Source: Thermasporomyces sp036564245 (GTDB taxonomy: Bacteria > Actinomycetota > Actinomycetes > Propionibacteriales > Actinopolymorphaceae). Taken from it: a stretch of DNA of 64,000 nucleotides. The notes under the pieces were generated by a model. It saw nothing but the letters and a program-made list of their open reading frames with translations. It did no database searches and was not told the DNA's origin. Shown here piece after piece: positions 53,030 to 61,878 of the stretch; positions within the stretch are counted from its first letter, which is position 1; each line of letters begins with the position of its first letter. A program made the translations under genes and the position numbers. The stretch is from the NCBI GenBank assembly GCA_036564245.1, contig DATCKU010000110.1, forward strand, positions 1 through 64,000. Direction: 5' to 3'.

Positions 53030-54046
53030 TCACGGCGCCGAGGTGCCTGCCCAGTTGCCCTCGACCACCGGGCTGCGATCACGCAGCGGCTCCCACCACG
53101 CGCGGTTCTCGGCGTACCACCGGATCGTCTGCCGGACCCCGGTCTCGAAGCCGATCGTGGGCTCCCAGCCGAGCTCGCGCCGGATCTTGGACGAGTCCAG
53201 CAGGTACCGGCGATCATGTCCGGGACGGTCCGGGACGATCTCCTTGAGCGACTCCGGCAGCCCGAGCTCGTCGAGCACCAGCGAGGCGATCTCGTCGACG
53301 CTGGCCTCGACTCCGGTTCCCACGTGATAGGTCTCACCGACTCGCCCACGGTCGACGACGGCGACAATGGCGCGACAGTGATCGACGACGTGGATCCACT
53401 CCCTGCGGTTCTCCTTCGAGGCATAGACAGGGAGCTTCTGGCCGTCGAGGGCACGGGTGGTGAAGAGCGGCAGAACTTTCTCCGGGAACTGGTTCGGCCC
53501 GTAGTTGTTGGCGCAGTTCGTGATCGTCACCGGTAGGCCGAAAGTCTCGTGGTACGCCCGCACCGCGTGATCGGCTCCCGCCTTGCTCGCGTTGTAGGGC
53601 GTACGCGGACGGTAAGGGCTCTCCTCGGTGAACGCCTCGGCGGCGTCGAGGGCGAGGTCGCCGTAGACCTCGCACGTCGAGATGTGGTGGAACCTGCTAA
53701 CACCCACACGTCGGCAGGCCTCCAGCAAGGTCTGGGTCCCCACGACGTTGGTACGAAAGAACCGTCCGGGGTCGAGCACCGCAAGGCTGTTGTGCGACTC
53801 CGCGGCGAAGTTCACCACGATGTCGACGCGATGCTCTCGGAGCGTGTGCTCGACCGTGGCGGCGTCTGCGATGTCACCGTGCACGAAGGTGATCCGATCC
53901 GCGATGTCACTCAGGTTGGTGAGCGTGCCCGCATAGGTCAGGGCGTCATACGCCACCACGGAGTCACCGGGTCGTGTCGTGACCCACAGCCTCGTGAAAT
54001 GCGAGCCGATGAACCCTGCAGCGCCAGTGATGAGTACGTTCGTCAC
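53030..54046 (-). CDS. rmlB: dTDP-glucose 4,6-dehydratase
   Basis: Extended SDR of 338 residues. NVLITGAAGFIGSHF is the NAD loop; FAAESHNSLAVLDPGRF, HHISTCEVYGDL, PYNASKAGADH with YxxxK, NCANNYGPNQFPEKVLPLF and RREWIHVVDHCRAI are RmlB hallmarks. In the THISTDEVYG position a cysteine (STCEVYG) replaces the aspartate that normally acts as acid, so it could also be a related nucleotide-sugar dehydratase. rmlA, rmlC and rmlD are absent nearby. Confidence 0.82.
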   Translation of the reverse strand: MTNVLITGAAGFIGSHFTRLWVTTRPGDSVVAYDALTYAGTLTNLSDIADRITFVHGDIADAATVEHTLREHRVDIVVNFAAESHNSLAVLDPGRFFRTNVVGTQTLLEACRRVGVSRFHHISTCEVYGDLALDAAEAFTEESPYRPRTPYNASKAGADHAVRAYHETFGLPVTITNCANNYGPNQFPEKVLPLFTTRALDGQKLPVYASKENRREWIHVVDHCRAIVAVVDRGRVGETYHVGTGVEASVDEIASLVLDELGLPESLKEIVPDRPGHDRRYLLDSSKIRRELGWEPTIGFETGVRQTIRWYAENRAWWEPLRDRSPVVEGNWAGTSAP

Positions 54047-54149
54047 GCGGGGCAGGTTACAACGTCTTCCTCGAGAAGACGCGGACCCCGAATCGGTCGT
54101 CAACGATCGCCCGGCAATCAGGCGACAGCCTTCGGGCAGACGTTACGCG

Positions 54150-54668
54150 TCAGCGCATCCGCAGGAGTCGACGCCACCACGGACGTTGCCGGGGCAGTTG
54201 TGGTGCCTCCGCCGTCTCTTCCGCGCGACGTGCCCTCGCGGCAGCTCGGGCTTTGATCTCCTCGCGGTGCTTGCGCCATTCGGCGACGATCAGCTCAGGG
54301 TCGACCGGCACCACCACGACCGAGGGGCCTGGCTCCCGCGGCAACATGAGCCACGACTTGATCCGATGGTTGAGATCGTCAACCACGTCGCGGACCTCGC
54401 GTTCAGACCGAAGGTCACGCACGGTTTCGGGCAGGCGCTGCACCGCTTTCCGAAGTTGCAACGGCTCGGGCAGCAGGACCTCGGTCGAGAGCCCCTCCCG
54501 GCGTATCCATTTGGCGACCCATTCCATCTCGTCGAATGGCTTGTCGATGCCTGGGATCGGCTTGCCTGCGCCGGGAAGGTTGTCGAACTCTCCACGCTCC
54601 TGCGCCTCCCGGATCTGTCGGTCGACCCAGGTCTCGAAACCCATTCCAGGCGGCTTGCGCTCGGACAC
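54150..54668 (-). CDS. DUF1992 (DnaJ homologue subfamily C member 28-like) protein
   Basis: A 172-residue protein. The conserved segment WVDRQIREAQERGEFDNLPGAGKPIP at residues 14-39 is diagnostic, followed by EWVAKWIRREGLSTEVLLPEPLQLRKAV and the helical VDDLNHRIKSWLMLP. No J domain is present. Function unknown. The C-terminus is strongly basic (RQRPWWRRLLRMR). Confidence 0.9.
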   Translation of the reverse strand: MSERKPPGMGFETWVDRQIREAQERGEFDNLPGAGKPIPGIDKPFDEMEWVAKWIRREGLSTEVLLPEPLQLRKAVQRLPETVRDLRSEREVRDVVDDLNHRIKSWLMLPREPGPSVVVVPVDPELIVAEWRKHREEIKARAAARARRAEETAEAPQLPRQRPWWRRLLRMR

Positions 54669-54809
54669 GGCGGGTCCTCCTTCGCGCCGTCCGGTCGGCA
54701 GCCCTCACAGAGGATGGCAAACAGCGCGGCACTGCGGTGCCTTGAAACGCCGAACGTCCTCCATGTTCATTGTGACATGCTGTGGCAGGACGCCCCGACA
54801 CCACGGTCC

Positions 54810-55556
54810 TCATCCGGGGAACGCCCACGCCGCGACCAGGTCGTTGTACCGCTCGACGGCATCACGGATCCGGTCAATCGTTGCGTTGTCCGGCGTTGGC
54901 ACATGTCCCAGCACGTACTGGTGGATCTGCTCCAGTGTCTGCCGCGCAGACTCCGGGATCGCGGGATCACACGCCAGGAATGCCGGAATCACCGTGCGTT
55001 TTCGCAGGACGTATCGGCCACGAAGAGCCAGCACAGCGAGTCGAAGCTCGTACAGCAGCGAGTTGACGTTCGCATCGGGTGTCCGGTTCGCCGCCGGTCG
55101 GTCAGGGTCCCGCCGCTCACGGCGTAGCCATGGAATGAACTCCTTGCAGTACGCACGAAAGTCGGCTTCGGTCGGAGTCCGGATCGAGGAGATGTCGAGC
55201 CGTCCAGCGATCACGTGTCCGCGTTCGATGACGTCGAGGATCTCCGGCGCCAACTCCAGCTTCGGATCGAGCGGTGCCACCAGCTGGTTGAGCGTCACCA
55301 CGACCGCTCCGAGCCCTTTCGGTATCTCATGATGCCTCTGCAGGCTCGACGCCATCGCCTGGATGTCCTCGCAGACCGATGGCGGGCACTCGTCCGTGAC
55401 GACGACCACGGTGTCGATGTCGCTCCGCCCAGGTATGTAGTCGCCTACCGGAAGCGACCCGACAAGGACCACCGCGACGACTTCATCCGGATGGCTGGCG
55501 TGAACAGCCTGCGCAAAACCGTCGGCGATCCGCAACGCGTCTTCTTCGGCGAGCAC
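54810..55556 (-). CDS. AadA-like nucleotidyltransferase (aminoglycoside adenylyltransferase family)
   Basis: A 248-residue protein from GTG 55556 with GGAGG six bases upstream. The nucleotidyltransferase site is VLVGSLPVGDYIPGRSDIDTVVVV with the DxD pair. The C-terminal helical part (VNSLLYELRLAVLALRGRYVLRK) resembles the DUF4111 half of AadA/ANT(3'')-like enzymes. Overall identity to true resistance enzymes appears low, so resistance activity should not be assumed. Confidence 0.75.
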   Translation of the reverse strand: MLAEEDALRIADGFAQAVHASHPDEVVAVVLVGSLPVGDYIPGRSDIDTVVVVTDECPPSVCEDIQAMASSLQRHHEIPKGLGAVVVTLNQLVAPLDPKLELAPEILDVIERGHVIAGRLDISSIRTPTEADFRAYCKEFIPWLRRERRDPDRPAANRTPDANVNSLLYELRLAVLALRGRYVLRKRTVIPAFLACDPAIPESARQTLEQIHQYVLGHVPTPDNATIDRIRDAVERYNDLVAAWAFPG

Positions 55557-55662
55557 GAACCGCCTCCACGAGCGCACGTCTCGGCCTGTCTGGCAGGCCC
55601 CGTTTCCGGGACGGTAACCGTGCGGTAACACCCACGCAACACGGTATTTTTCTCATGAGGGC

Positions 55663-56157
55663 GTGGACATCCGCCCCGGCGAGCTGCGCGACCTGCCTCG
55701 CCTCACCGAGATCTACAACTATTACGTACGAAACTCACCAGCAACCTTCGACCTGTACCCGTTCTCGGTCGCCGAACGCCAGGAGTGGTTCGACCACTAC
55801 CACCGCGACGGGCCGCACCGGCTCCTCGTCGCGTGTTCGGGAGCCGACATCCTGGGCTACGCGACGAGCAGCCAGTTCCGCGTCAAGCCGGCGTACGATA
55901 CCTCGGTCGAGACCACTGTCTACTGCGATCCGACCGCCACCGGCCGTGGCGTGGGAACGGCGCTGTACACGGCGCTTTTCAAGCAGCTGGCCTCCGACGA
56001 CGTGCATCGTGCGTTCGCCGGAATCGTGCCGCCCAACGACGCCTCGATCGCGCTCCACAAGCGATTCGGCTTCACCGAGATCGGGATCTTCCCCGAGGTC
56101 GGACGCAAGTTCGGCCGCTACTGGGACGTGCTGTGGCTGTGGCGGCCCATCCCCTGA
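55663..56157 (+). CDS. GNAT acetyltransferase, phosphinothricin acetyltransferase-like
   Basis: A 164-residue GNAT protein starting at GTG 55663. IRPGELRDLPRLTEIYNYYVRNSPATFDLYPFS is close to the bar/PAT N-terminus; VYCDPTATGRGVGTALYTALF is the acetyl-CoA loop (V.. GRGVG), and NDASIALHKRFGFTEIGIFPEVGRKFGRYWDVLWLWR ends the fold. Such enzymes acetylate the amino group of phosphinothricin-like or methionine sulfone-type compounds. The native substrate is unknown. Confidence 0.87.
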   Translation: MDIRPGELRDLPRLTEIYNYYVRNSPATFDLYPFSVAERQEWFDHYHRDGPHRLLVACSGADILGYATSSQFRVKPAYDTSVETTVYCDPTATGRGVGTALYTALFKQLASDDVHRAFAGIVPPNDASIALHKRFGFTEIGIFPEVGRKFGRYWDVLWLWRPIP

Positions 56158-56195
56158 GCCCGACAGCAAGCAGCCGCTGCGGCCACCGCTTTCCC

Positions 56196-57721
56196 TTACG
56201 ACACTTCGGCAGTGGTGACGTCGCTGCTGGCCTGGCGGTTGAACATGTCGTAGTACGCACCCCTCAAGGCCATGAGCTCTTCGTGCGTGCCGCTCTCCAC
56301 GATCTTCCCATCGGCCATGACAGCGATCCGGTGGGCGCTTCGCGCCAAGGCGAGCCTGTGGCTGATCCCGATCGCCACCTTGTCTCGCGCCATCGCCCGC
56401 AGGATCTGGAAGATCTCGTGCTCGGCACGTGCATCGAAGCCGCCGTCGGCTCGTCGAGGATGAGCACGTCGCACTGCTCATGGCGCACGAGCGCACGTGC
56501 GATGGCGATACGTTGCCACTGGCCGCCGGACAGCTCGAATCCGCGCTCGAGCTGCTTGCTCAGCGGTGTCTCGAGGCCGTCCGGCAGATGCCGTGTGGAC
56601 GCTGGTCTGGCACGTACGAGGGCGCGTGGCGACGACTCCTGGCTGGTGAGCTCGGGCTTCATGTCGAGCAGGTCGAACACCGCCGTGGAGGCCAGCGCGA
56701 CCTCATGCAGGTTCGACACGTTCCCCAGAATGACGAACAAGCTCCGGCGTACCTCGAAGACGATTCCCGCGTACAACGCCAGGTCGCCCAGCGTGAACCG
56801 CCCGTTCAGCGCCATCACGATGACGAAACCGTACGGCAGACCCAAGTCGAGGCCGCTGACCAGTGACCACGCGACGACCTGATATGTCCCTTTCGCCGGA
56901 TGTTCTGCATGTGGTGGAACGTGGTCTGGAACAGCTCCCGCCACTGCGAGAGCAGCAACGGCTGCAGGCGGAACAGACGCAGCTCCTTTGCATACTCAGG
57001 CGACGTGAGCACCCGTCCACGAAGCCGCATCAGTCGCGCCGTGCCTGCAAGCGACCGCTCCACATCCCACGCGCGCGCGTCGTTCGAACCGCAACTGGAC
57101 GAGGACCGACGGTGCCACGGTGGCGAAGATGACGAGCGGCACCCACCAGGCCAGGGAAAACGTCACACCCACGACCGGAAGGAGGACGAACACGCCCACC
57201 ATCAGGTGGGTTCGACAACGTCGTGGCCAAGTTCCAGAACCTTGGCATGGCCTGCTCGGCGAGCTGGAGGGTGTTCAGGCGTTCGGGGATACTCGAAGAG
57301 CGCAAGGTCTTCGAAGCGGGCCACCTTGTCGTACAGCTGGTAGGTCACGCGCCCCTCGAGCTTGTCGCGGAACGCACCGAGCTGGAAGCCTTGCAGCGTC
57401 TCGACCGAGTCGAGAGCGACCTGGACCACCAGGAACGCCACGACGGCCCAGAGCAGCGTCGGACTCGACACGAGATCGCGCAGCGGGTTGGCCGCCTCGC
57501 CGTTCGCCATCAGCGTGGTGGTCTCGTCGATGACGACCTTGCCGAGATACAGCGTGGCGACCGGTCCCGTCCCGACCCCAAGGCTCAGCAGGGTGAGCCA
57601 GACGAGCTCCCGGGGCGCGGCGCCAACACAGCGTGAGGCTTCGCCCGAGCGCCTGCAGCTCCGCACCGTAGCGTCGCCACATCGTCCCTCCCGGCGCCAC
57701 GCCGGACAGCAAGATCGACAT
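56196..57721 (-). pseudogene. Decayed ABC exporter (fused permease-ATPase) pseudogene
   Basis: Six reading-frame segments on the minus strand together rebuild one ABC exporter: MSILLSGVAPGG (from 57721), LVWLTLLSLGVGTGPVATLYLGKVVIDE, VFVLLPVVGVTFSLAWWVPLVIFATVAPS, MERSLAGTARLMRLRGRVLTSPEYAKELRLF, GLPYGFVIVMALNGRFTLGDLALYAGIVFEVRR and a split ATPase domain ending VADGKIVESGTHEELM. Frame changes fall near 57620, 57220, 57065, 56885 and 56450. The ATPase half keeps LSGGQWQRIAIARALV and VLILDEPTAA, but about 90 residues including Walker A are missing. It is clearly non-functional. Confidence 0.88.
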
Positions 57722-57822
57722 CAGAGCCTGGCACACGCGGTCGGCGTGGCGCCACCGAATATCGCTGCCCTGCCCGAGCGGGCCCAACGTGACTGGGCTG
57801 CAGGAGTGGCCTTCCGGGTTGG

Positions 57823-57893
57823 CTGGGGCGGGAGGATTCGAACCCCCATTGCCAGGACCAAAACCTGGAGTCTTGCCCTTAGACGACGCCCCA
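57823..57893 (-). tRNA. tRNA-Gln (anticodon TTG)
   Basis: The minus strand folds as a cloverleaf: acceptor TGGGGCG/CGCCCCA, D-stem GTC/GAC, anticodon stem CCAGG with loop TTTTGGT and CCTGG, and T-arm GGGTTCGAATCC. Bases 34-36 read TTG, for CAA codons. No CCA is encoded. It lies 100 bp upstream of the start of the ABC pseudogene on the same strand. Confidence 0.95.
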
Positions 57894-58064
57894 TCACAGG
57901 CTCAACGGCGGCTCCCACAGCCTAGCCGGAGCCCGCGCGAACCATGGCACCGGTTTCCGGTGCTTACGACGAAGGCACGGCCTACAATCTTCCGGACCTC
58001 GGGTCAGGATCCCATGGACGCCGGGAGCTGCCCGTCGGGACCGGGACGCGCAAGAATCTGCGGC

Positions 58065-58547
58065 ATGACTTCCGACGATGCCGCGCGCCCTGATCATTCC
58101 CATGGTCAAGCCGGCCCGCCTGCCGATCAGCCTGCGTCTCTCCCCGCCGACGGGTCCGCGTCGCCACCCGTCGAGCCACCCACGAAGCCACAGGCCCAAC
58201 CGCCGGCCGGCCCTCCCGTCGCCCGGCCGGAGCGTCGCCCCTGGAACACGTCCGGCTACATCGGCTTCGCACTCGCCGCGGTGGCCTTCGCCTCGAGTGT
58301 GCTCATCGCGTGGCCCGGAGCGATCTTCGTCGCGGCCCTTGCGCTGGCCTTGTCGATCACCGGGGCGGTGCGGCTCTACCGTGGGCGCGCGACGAACCAC
58401 GCCGCGGTCTACACCGCGCTCGCCCTCGCGGTCACGACGATCATTCTGGGCTTCGTCTGGTCCAACCGGGCGCAGCCGTGCGCCAGGTTCGTGAACGATC
58501 AGGACCGCTTCACAGCGTGCTACAACGAGCGCACGGGCCTGCTGTGA
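58065..58547 (+). CDS. DUF4190-like small membrane protein
   Basis: A 160-residue protein. Residues 1-65 are Pro/Ala/Gln-rich and disordered. Two to three membrane helices follow (SGYIGFALAAVAFASSVLIAW, AIFVAALALALSITGAVRLY, AAVYTALALAVTTIILGFVW), with a short cysteine-containing exterior tail (QPCARFVNDQDRFTACYNE). It resembles DUF4190-type actinobacterial proteins. Its stop abuts the stop of the convergent CPBP gene with no bases between. Confidence 0.75.
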   Translation: MTSDDAARPDHSHGQAGPPADQPASLPADGSASPPVEPPTKPQAQPPAGPPVARPERRPWNTSGYIGFALAAVAFASSVLIAWPGAIFVAALALALSITGAVRLYRGRATNHAAVYTALALAVTTIILGFVWSNRAQPCARFVNDQDRFTACYNERTGLL

Positions 58548-59330
58548 TCAAGGCAGCCAGCTCACGTGGCCGCGCAGCAGGGCGTACCCCACGAAGGCCA
58601 CGATGTCGAGCAGTGCATGAGCGAACACGAGCGGCCACAGTCGGTTCGTCGCCTGCCAGAACCGACCGAAGATCAACCCCATGACGACGTTGCCGACGAA
58701 ACCACCGAATCCCTGGTAGAGGTGGTAGGAACCGCGTAGCAGGGCCGAGGCGATCAACCCGGTATTCCGACCCCATCCCAGCTGCCGGAGCCGGGTCAGC
58801 AGGTAGCCGACGACCAGCACCTCCTCGGCCCACGCGTTCCCCGCCGCCGACAGCACCAGTACGGGCGTGCGCCACCAATGATCGGCCAGTGTCGACGGCT
58901 GGACGGTGAGGTTGTAACCCAAGGCCTGGGCCGCGAGGTAGAGCGCCAGTCCGGGGACGCCGATGAGGACGAAGAGCCCGACACCGGTCGCAAGGTCCCA
59001 GCCGACCCGCGCGCGATCGAGACCCACCAACCGGGGACCGACTCCGGTACGCCAGAGCAGGTAGACCGCGAGACCACCCCACGCGGCGAGCTGCAAGACG
59101 CCGGTGAGCTGGAACGCGAGGTCGAGCAGCTGGTGCGTCGAACGCGACGCGTTGAGCGCCACCGCCTGCTCGTTCAGCGGCTCAGGACGCAGGAGCGCGT
59201 CGAGGAGCGAGAGCAGGCTGCGAAGGCCGGAGAGGCCCAGGGTCATGCTGAACACCAGGGCCAACTCGACGACCAACGCCCGGCGCTCCCCCGACCCCGC
59301 GGCCGCCGTCTCACTCACACCGCTGTGCAC
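58548..59330 (-). CDS. CPBP-family intramembrane metalloprotease
   Basis: A 260-residue multi-pass protein. The motif 1 glutamates are in NAWAEEVLVVGYLLTRL, motif 2 is the histidine in GSYHLYQGFGG, and motif 3 is FAHALLDIVAF. The arginine usually found in EExxxR is replaced (EEVLVVGY), seen in some members. CPBP proteases act on prenylated proteins or serve in bacteriocin self-immunity. GTG 59330 or GTG 59318 could be the start. Confidence 0.85.
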   Translation of the reverse strand: MHSGVSETAAAGSGERRALVVELALVFSMTLGLSGLRSLLSLLDALLRPEPLNEQAVALNASRSTHQLLDLAFQLTGVLQLAAWGGLAVYLLWRTGVGPRLVGLDRARVGWDLATGVGLFVLIGVPGLALYLAAQALGYNLTVQPSTLADHWWRTPVLVLSAAGNAWAEEVLVVGYLLTRLRQLGWGRNTGLIASALLRGSYHLYQGFGGFVGNVVMGLIFGRFWQATNRLWPLVFAHALLDIVAFVGYALLRGHVSWLP

Positions 59331-59380
59331 GGCCGCACGCTACCGGGCGTCGCGACGCCGCGGGCACGGGATCTGCAGGC

Positions 59381-60223
59381 TCACCCCTCGGATCCGCGGC
59401 CGTAGAGCAGCGTGGCGATGTCGTCGGCGAACAGCCGTTCCGAGTCGTCCTGCGGCTCGTAGCCCACCACTCGGCGAGCGTTCGTGATGCTCCAGAACGT
59501 CCGGGCGTTGTTGGAGACGCCGTAGAAGATGTGGAACGGTACGCCGTACTCGTCGTCCACGTTGGGTGTCTCGATCGACTTGCAGAACAGCTGCTGCAGG
59601 TCGCGCTCACTCACGTAGCCGGCAAGATCGCGTATGTAGCGGTACGCCGGCCGGTCTCGGAAGTCTTCGGCCCGGATCTCGCGCGGTGCGACGATGCGGA
59701 TCTGGATCACCTCGAGCTTCCGCCCGAGGCTGCCGCAGGCGTAGAGGAAGCCGAGCGATTCGTACGCCGCCTTGGCCCACCCGTAGAAGCTGTCCGGGCG
59801 CGGATAGTCCTCAGGGCTCACCCGGTCGCGAAGGCCTCGGAAGTACGGCTGTTCGTACCACTTGGCGGCTTGGTTCGTGCTGGCCGCGACCACTCGTCGT
59901 ACGCCGGTGTCGAACGCAAGCTGGTAGACCCGTTGCATCATGTCGACGTTGCGACGCTCTCCGTCATAACGCGACTGGTGGTCTTCACCGGTGGGCCGCT
60001 GATACGCGAGGTGGACGACGACATCGACACCCGCGAAGTGTCTGGCCAGATCGTTGACAGGATCCGCCAACAGATCGGCGACCACGACGTCCTCACCCGG
60101 GCGTACGTCGAGGAGCGTGAGGTCATAGCGGTCACGGAACGCCGGAAGGAGCTGCTTGGCGATGTATCCGGTCGCACCGGTGACAAGAACCTTGGGACGT
60201 GCCGGCTCGAGCGAACTAGACAT
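59381..60223 (-). CDS. NAD-dependent epimerase/dehydrogenase (uronate dehydrogenase-like SDR)
   Basis: A 280-residue extended SDR. KVLVTGATGYIAKQLLPAF is the cofactor loop, VVHLAYQRPTGED and AASTNQAAKWYEQPYFRG follow, and SFYGWAKAAYE gives YxxxK. IQIRIVAPREIR and NNARTFWSITNARRVVGYEPQDDSE resemble uronate dehydrogenases. ATG 60223 is preferred over 60244. It is divergent from the HEPN-like membrane protein gene. Confidence 0.85.
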   Translation of the reverse strand: MSSSLEPARPKVLVTGATGYIAKQLLPAFRDRYDLTLLDVRPGEDVVVADLLADPVNDLARHFAGVDVVVHLAYQRPTGEDHQSRYDGERRNVDMMQRVYQLAFDTGVRRVVAASTNQAAKWYEQPYFRGLRDRVSPEDYPRPDSFYGWAKAAYESLGFLYACGSLGRKLEVIQIRIVAPREIRAEDFRDRPAYRYIRDLAGYVSERDLQQLFCKSIETPNVDDEYGVPFHIFYGVSNNARTFWSITNARRVVGYEPQDDSERLFADDIATLLYGRGSEG

Positions 60224-60354
60224 GCATCTAGCCTCGCCCATCACGATTGGGGAGCTCTACCCGGTTGCCAACTATGGACCGCGCGGTGCAGCCGGACCTA
60301 GCCTTGATCTTCACCGCACAAGCCCTGGGAAGCCACCGAGCCAGAGGACAGAGG

Positions 60355-61278
60355 ATGACGACTGACGACTCTCGGTCGGACGCCGAGCTCGGTGCCGAGG
60401 TGTTGGCCGGTTGGGAGCGCATCGTGCGGTCCGTGCCCGACGGCCCACGGCGGATCCGCCGGCTCGCCGCGCACTTGCGCGTTCCCGTGCCGGACCTGAT
60501 CTATGTCCGGGACGTCCGCAACCGGTTCGCACACGCTGACGGCAGCATCTCGCGTGACGACCTTCTCCAGGCCGTACGCATCATCCGTCGCATCCAGCGG
60601 ACCGCTGGCTCGAGCCTCCCCGACGACACGACTGCCGACGAGGTGGAAGCACAGCCCTCGCCCCTCGAGCACGGGACCGATGGCGAGACCGACGATGCCC
60701 GCGCCACCGCAGACAGCGTCACAGACGACGCCGACACCGAGGCCTCCGACGCCGGGGACTCCGCCGCCGGCTCAGACGAGACCGTCACAGCTGGTCCCCC
60801 ACGAGACATCCCACGACCCCGACGTGACCCTGACCCATCACCTCGAAAGCCTCTGGTCGCAGCTACGGACCCGGTGATTGCGGAGACCAGCATCGAGGAC
60901 ATCCTGGGGAGGCTGCGACGTGCTGCGCAGCGGCTGGCTTCGACGAGCTCTCGGGTGCGGGACTTCGTGGAGGACCACTGGGTGGCGATCTCCGTTACCG
61001 CCGTGGTCGCCGTGCTCCTGGCGGTCTACGCCACGTTCGGATTCATGGGTCTGCTCGCGGCGCCGTTCGTCATCGTGGGCGTCGTCGCGGTCGTCGCCGT
61101 AGCGCTCACCTTGGCCGTGATGGCCCTGATGGTGGTGTGCATCATCCTGGCGGTCTGCGCGCTCATCTACGCGATTGCCCTCTTCGTCCAGGGCGACTAC
61201 CTGCAGGGCCTGCTGTTCCTTGGGATTGCGACCACCCTTGGCGTGATCTTCGGCGTCGCGCGCGAGATCTGGGACTGA
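60355..61278 (+). CDS. Membrane protein with N-terminal HEPN-like RNxxxH motif
   Basis: A 307-residue protein with three parts. Residues 1-85 form an alpha-helical domain containing IYVRDVRNRFAHADGSISRDDLLQAVRIIRRI; RNRFAH fits the R-x4-H motif of HEPN folds and resembles DUF4145/Swt1-type sequences. Residues 85-165 are an acidic disordered linker (DDTTADEVEA, DAGDSAAGSDE). The C-terminal 120 residues have several membrane helices (VAISVTAVVAVLLAVYATFGF, VIVGVVAVVAVALTLAVMAL, LIYAIALFVQG). No family is recognised for the whole protein. ATG 60355 has AGAGGAC seven bases upstream. Confidence 0.7.
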   Translation: MTTDDSRSDAELGAEVLAGWERIVRSVPDGPRRIRRLAAHLRVPVPDLIYVRDVRNRFAHADGSISRDDLLQAVRIIRRIQRTAGSSLPDDTTADEVEAQPSPLEHGTDGETDDARATADSVTDDADTEASDAGDSAAGSDETVTAGPPRDIPRPRRDPDPSPRKPLVAATDPVIAETSIEDILGRLRRAAQRLASTSSRVRDFVEDHWVAISVTAVVAVLLAVYATFGFMGLLAAPFVIVGVVAVVAVALTLAVMALMVVCIILAVCALIYAIALFVQGDYLQGLLFLGIATTLGVIFGVAREIWD

Positions 61279-61309
61279 CCAGCCTCGGCAGTGCCTCCTC
61301 GGGGCGCCT

Positions 61310-61750
61310 TCACCCCAGATACAGCTTCATCCCGACATGCGTGGATCGAAAGCCAAGCCGTTCGTAGAACCGGTGGGCGTCCACTCGTTGCTTGTTGGAC
61401 GTGAGCTGGATCCGGGCGGCGCCACGTCGGTGTGCTTCGTCGATGCACCATCGCATGAGCTCGGTCCCGACGCCCTGGCCACGCAGATGCGAGGCCGTCC
61501 GGACCGACTCGATCTGCGCCATGAGACCGCCGTTGTATATCAGGTGGCGAAGGAAGGTCAGCTGGCACGTCGCGACAACCTCGCCGTGGCGTTCGCCGAC
61601 CAGCAGGAGCGCGTTGGGATCGGCATCGATCTCCTCGAACGCCGCGACGTAGTTGCGCTCGTCGCCTGCTTCCGGCACCTCCCGTATCGCGTCCGCTACG
61701 AGCAATGTGAGGATCGCCGGTAGGTCCTCACGCCGCGCCTCACGGATCAC
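61310..61750 (-). CDS. GNAT-family N-acetyltransferase
   Basis: The GNAT domain runs from VIREARREDLPAIL to the C-terminus: ESVRTASHLRGQGVGTELMRWCIDEAHRRGAARIQLTSNKQRVDAHRFYERLGF is the acetyl-CoA-binding part. Start GTG 61750 (146 aa) gives just the domain; GTG 61804 is an alternative. The frame remains open 5' to ATG 61861, but that extension is encoded by a copy of the dispersed repeat. Substrate unknown. Confidence 0.82.
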   Translation of the reverse strand: MIREARREDLPAILTLLVADAIREVPEAGDERNYVAAFEEIDADPNALLLVGERHGEVVATCQLTFLRHLIYNGGLMAQIESVRTASHLRGQGVGTELMRWCIDEAHRRGAARIQLTSNKQRVDAHRFYERLGFRSTHVGMKLYLG

Positions 61751-61783
61751 CAGCTGGTCGGTCGCTGACGGTGCAGACCGGTC

Positions 61784-61863
61784 ACCCTCGCCCAGCAGGC
61801 CCACCCCTCGCGGGGTGCCGGAGCCTACCGAGGGGGGCGCGCTGTCGCCTCGCCTGGTCATTG
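61784..61863 (-). repeat. Reverse copy of the AATGACCAGG repeat
   Basis: On the minus strand it begins AATGACCAGGCGAGGCGAC, continues to GGCACCCCGCGAGGGGTGGG and ends GGCGAGGGTGACC. It lies between the methyltransferase stop (61879) and the GNAT gene and remains in frame with the latter. Confidence 0.75.
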
Positions 61864-61878
61864 TTCACCTCACGTCGT

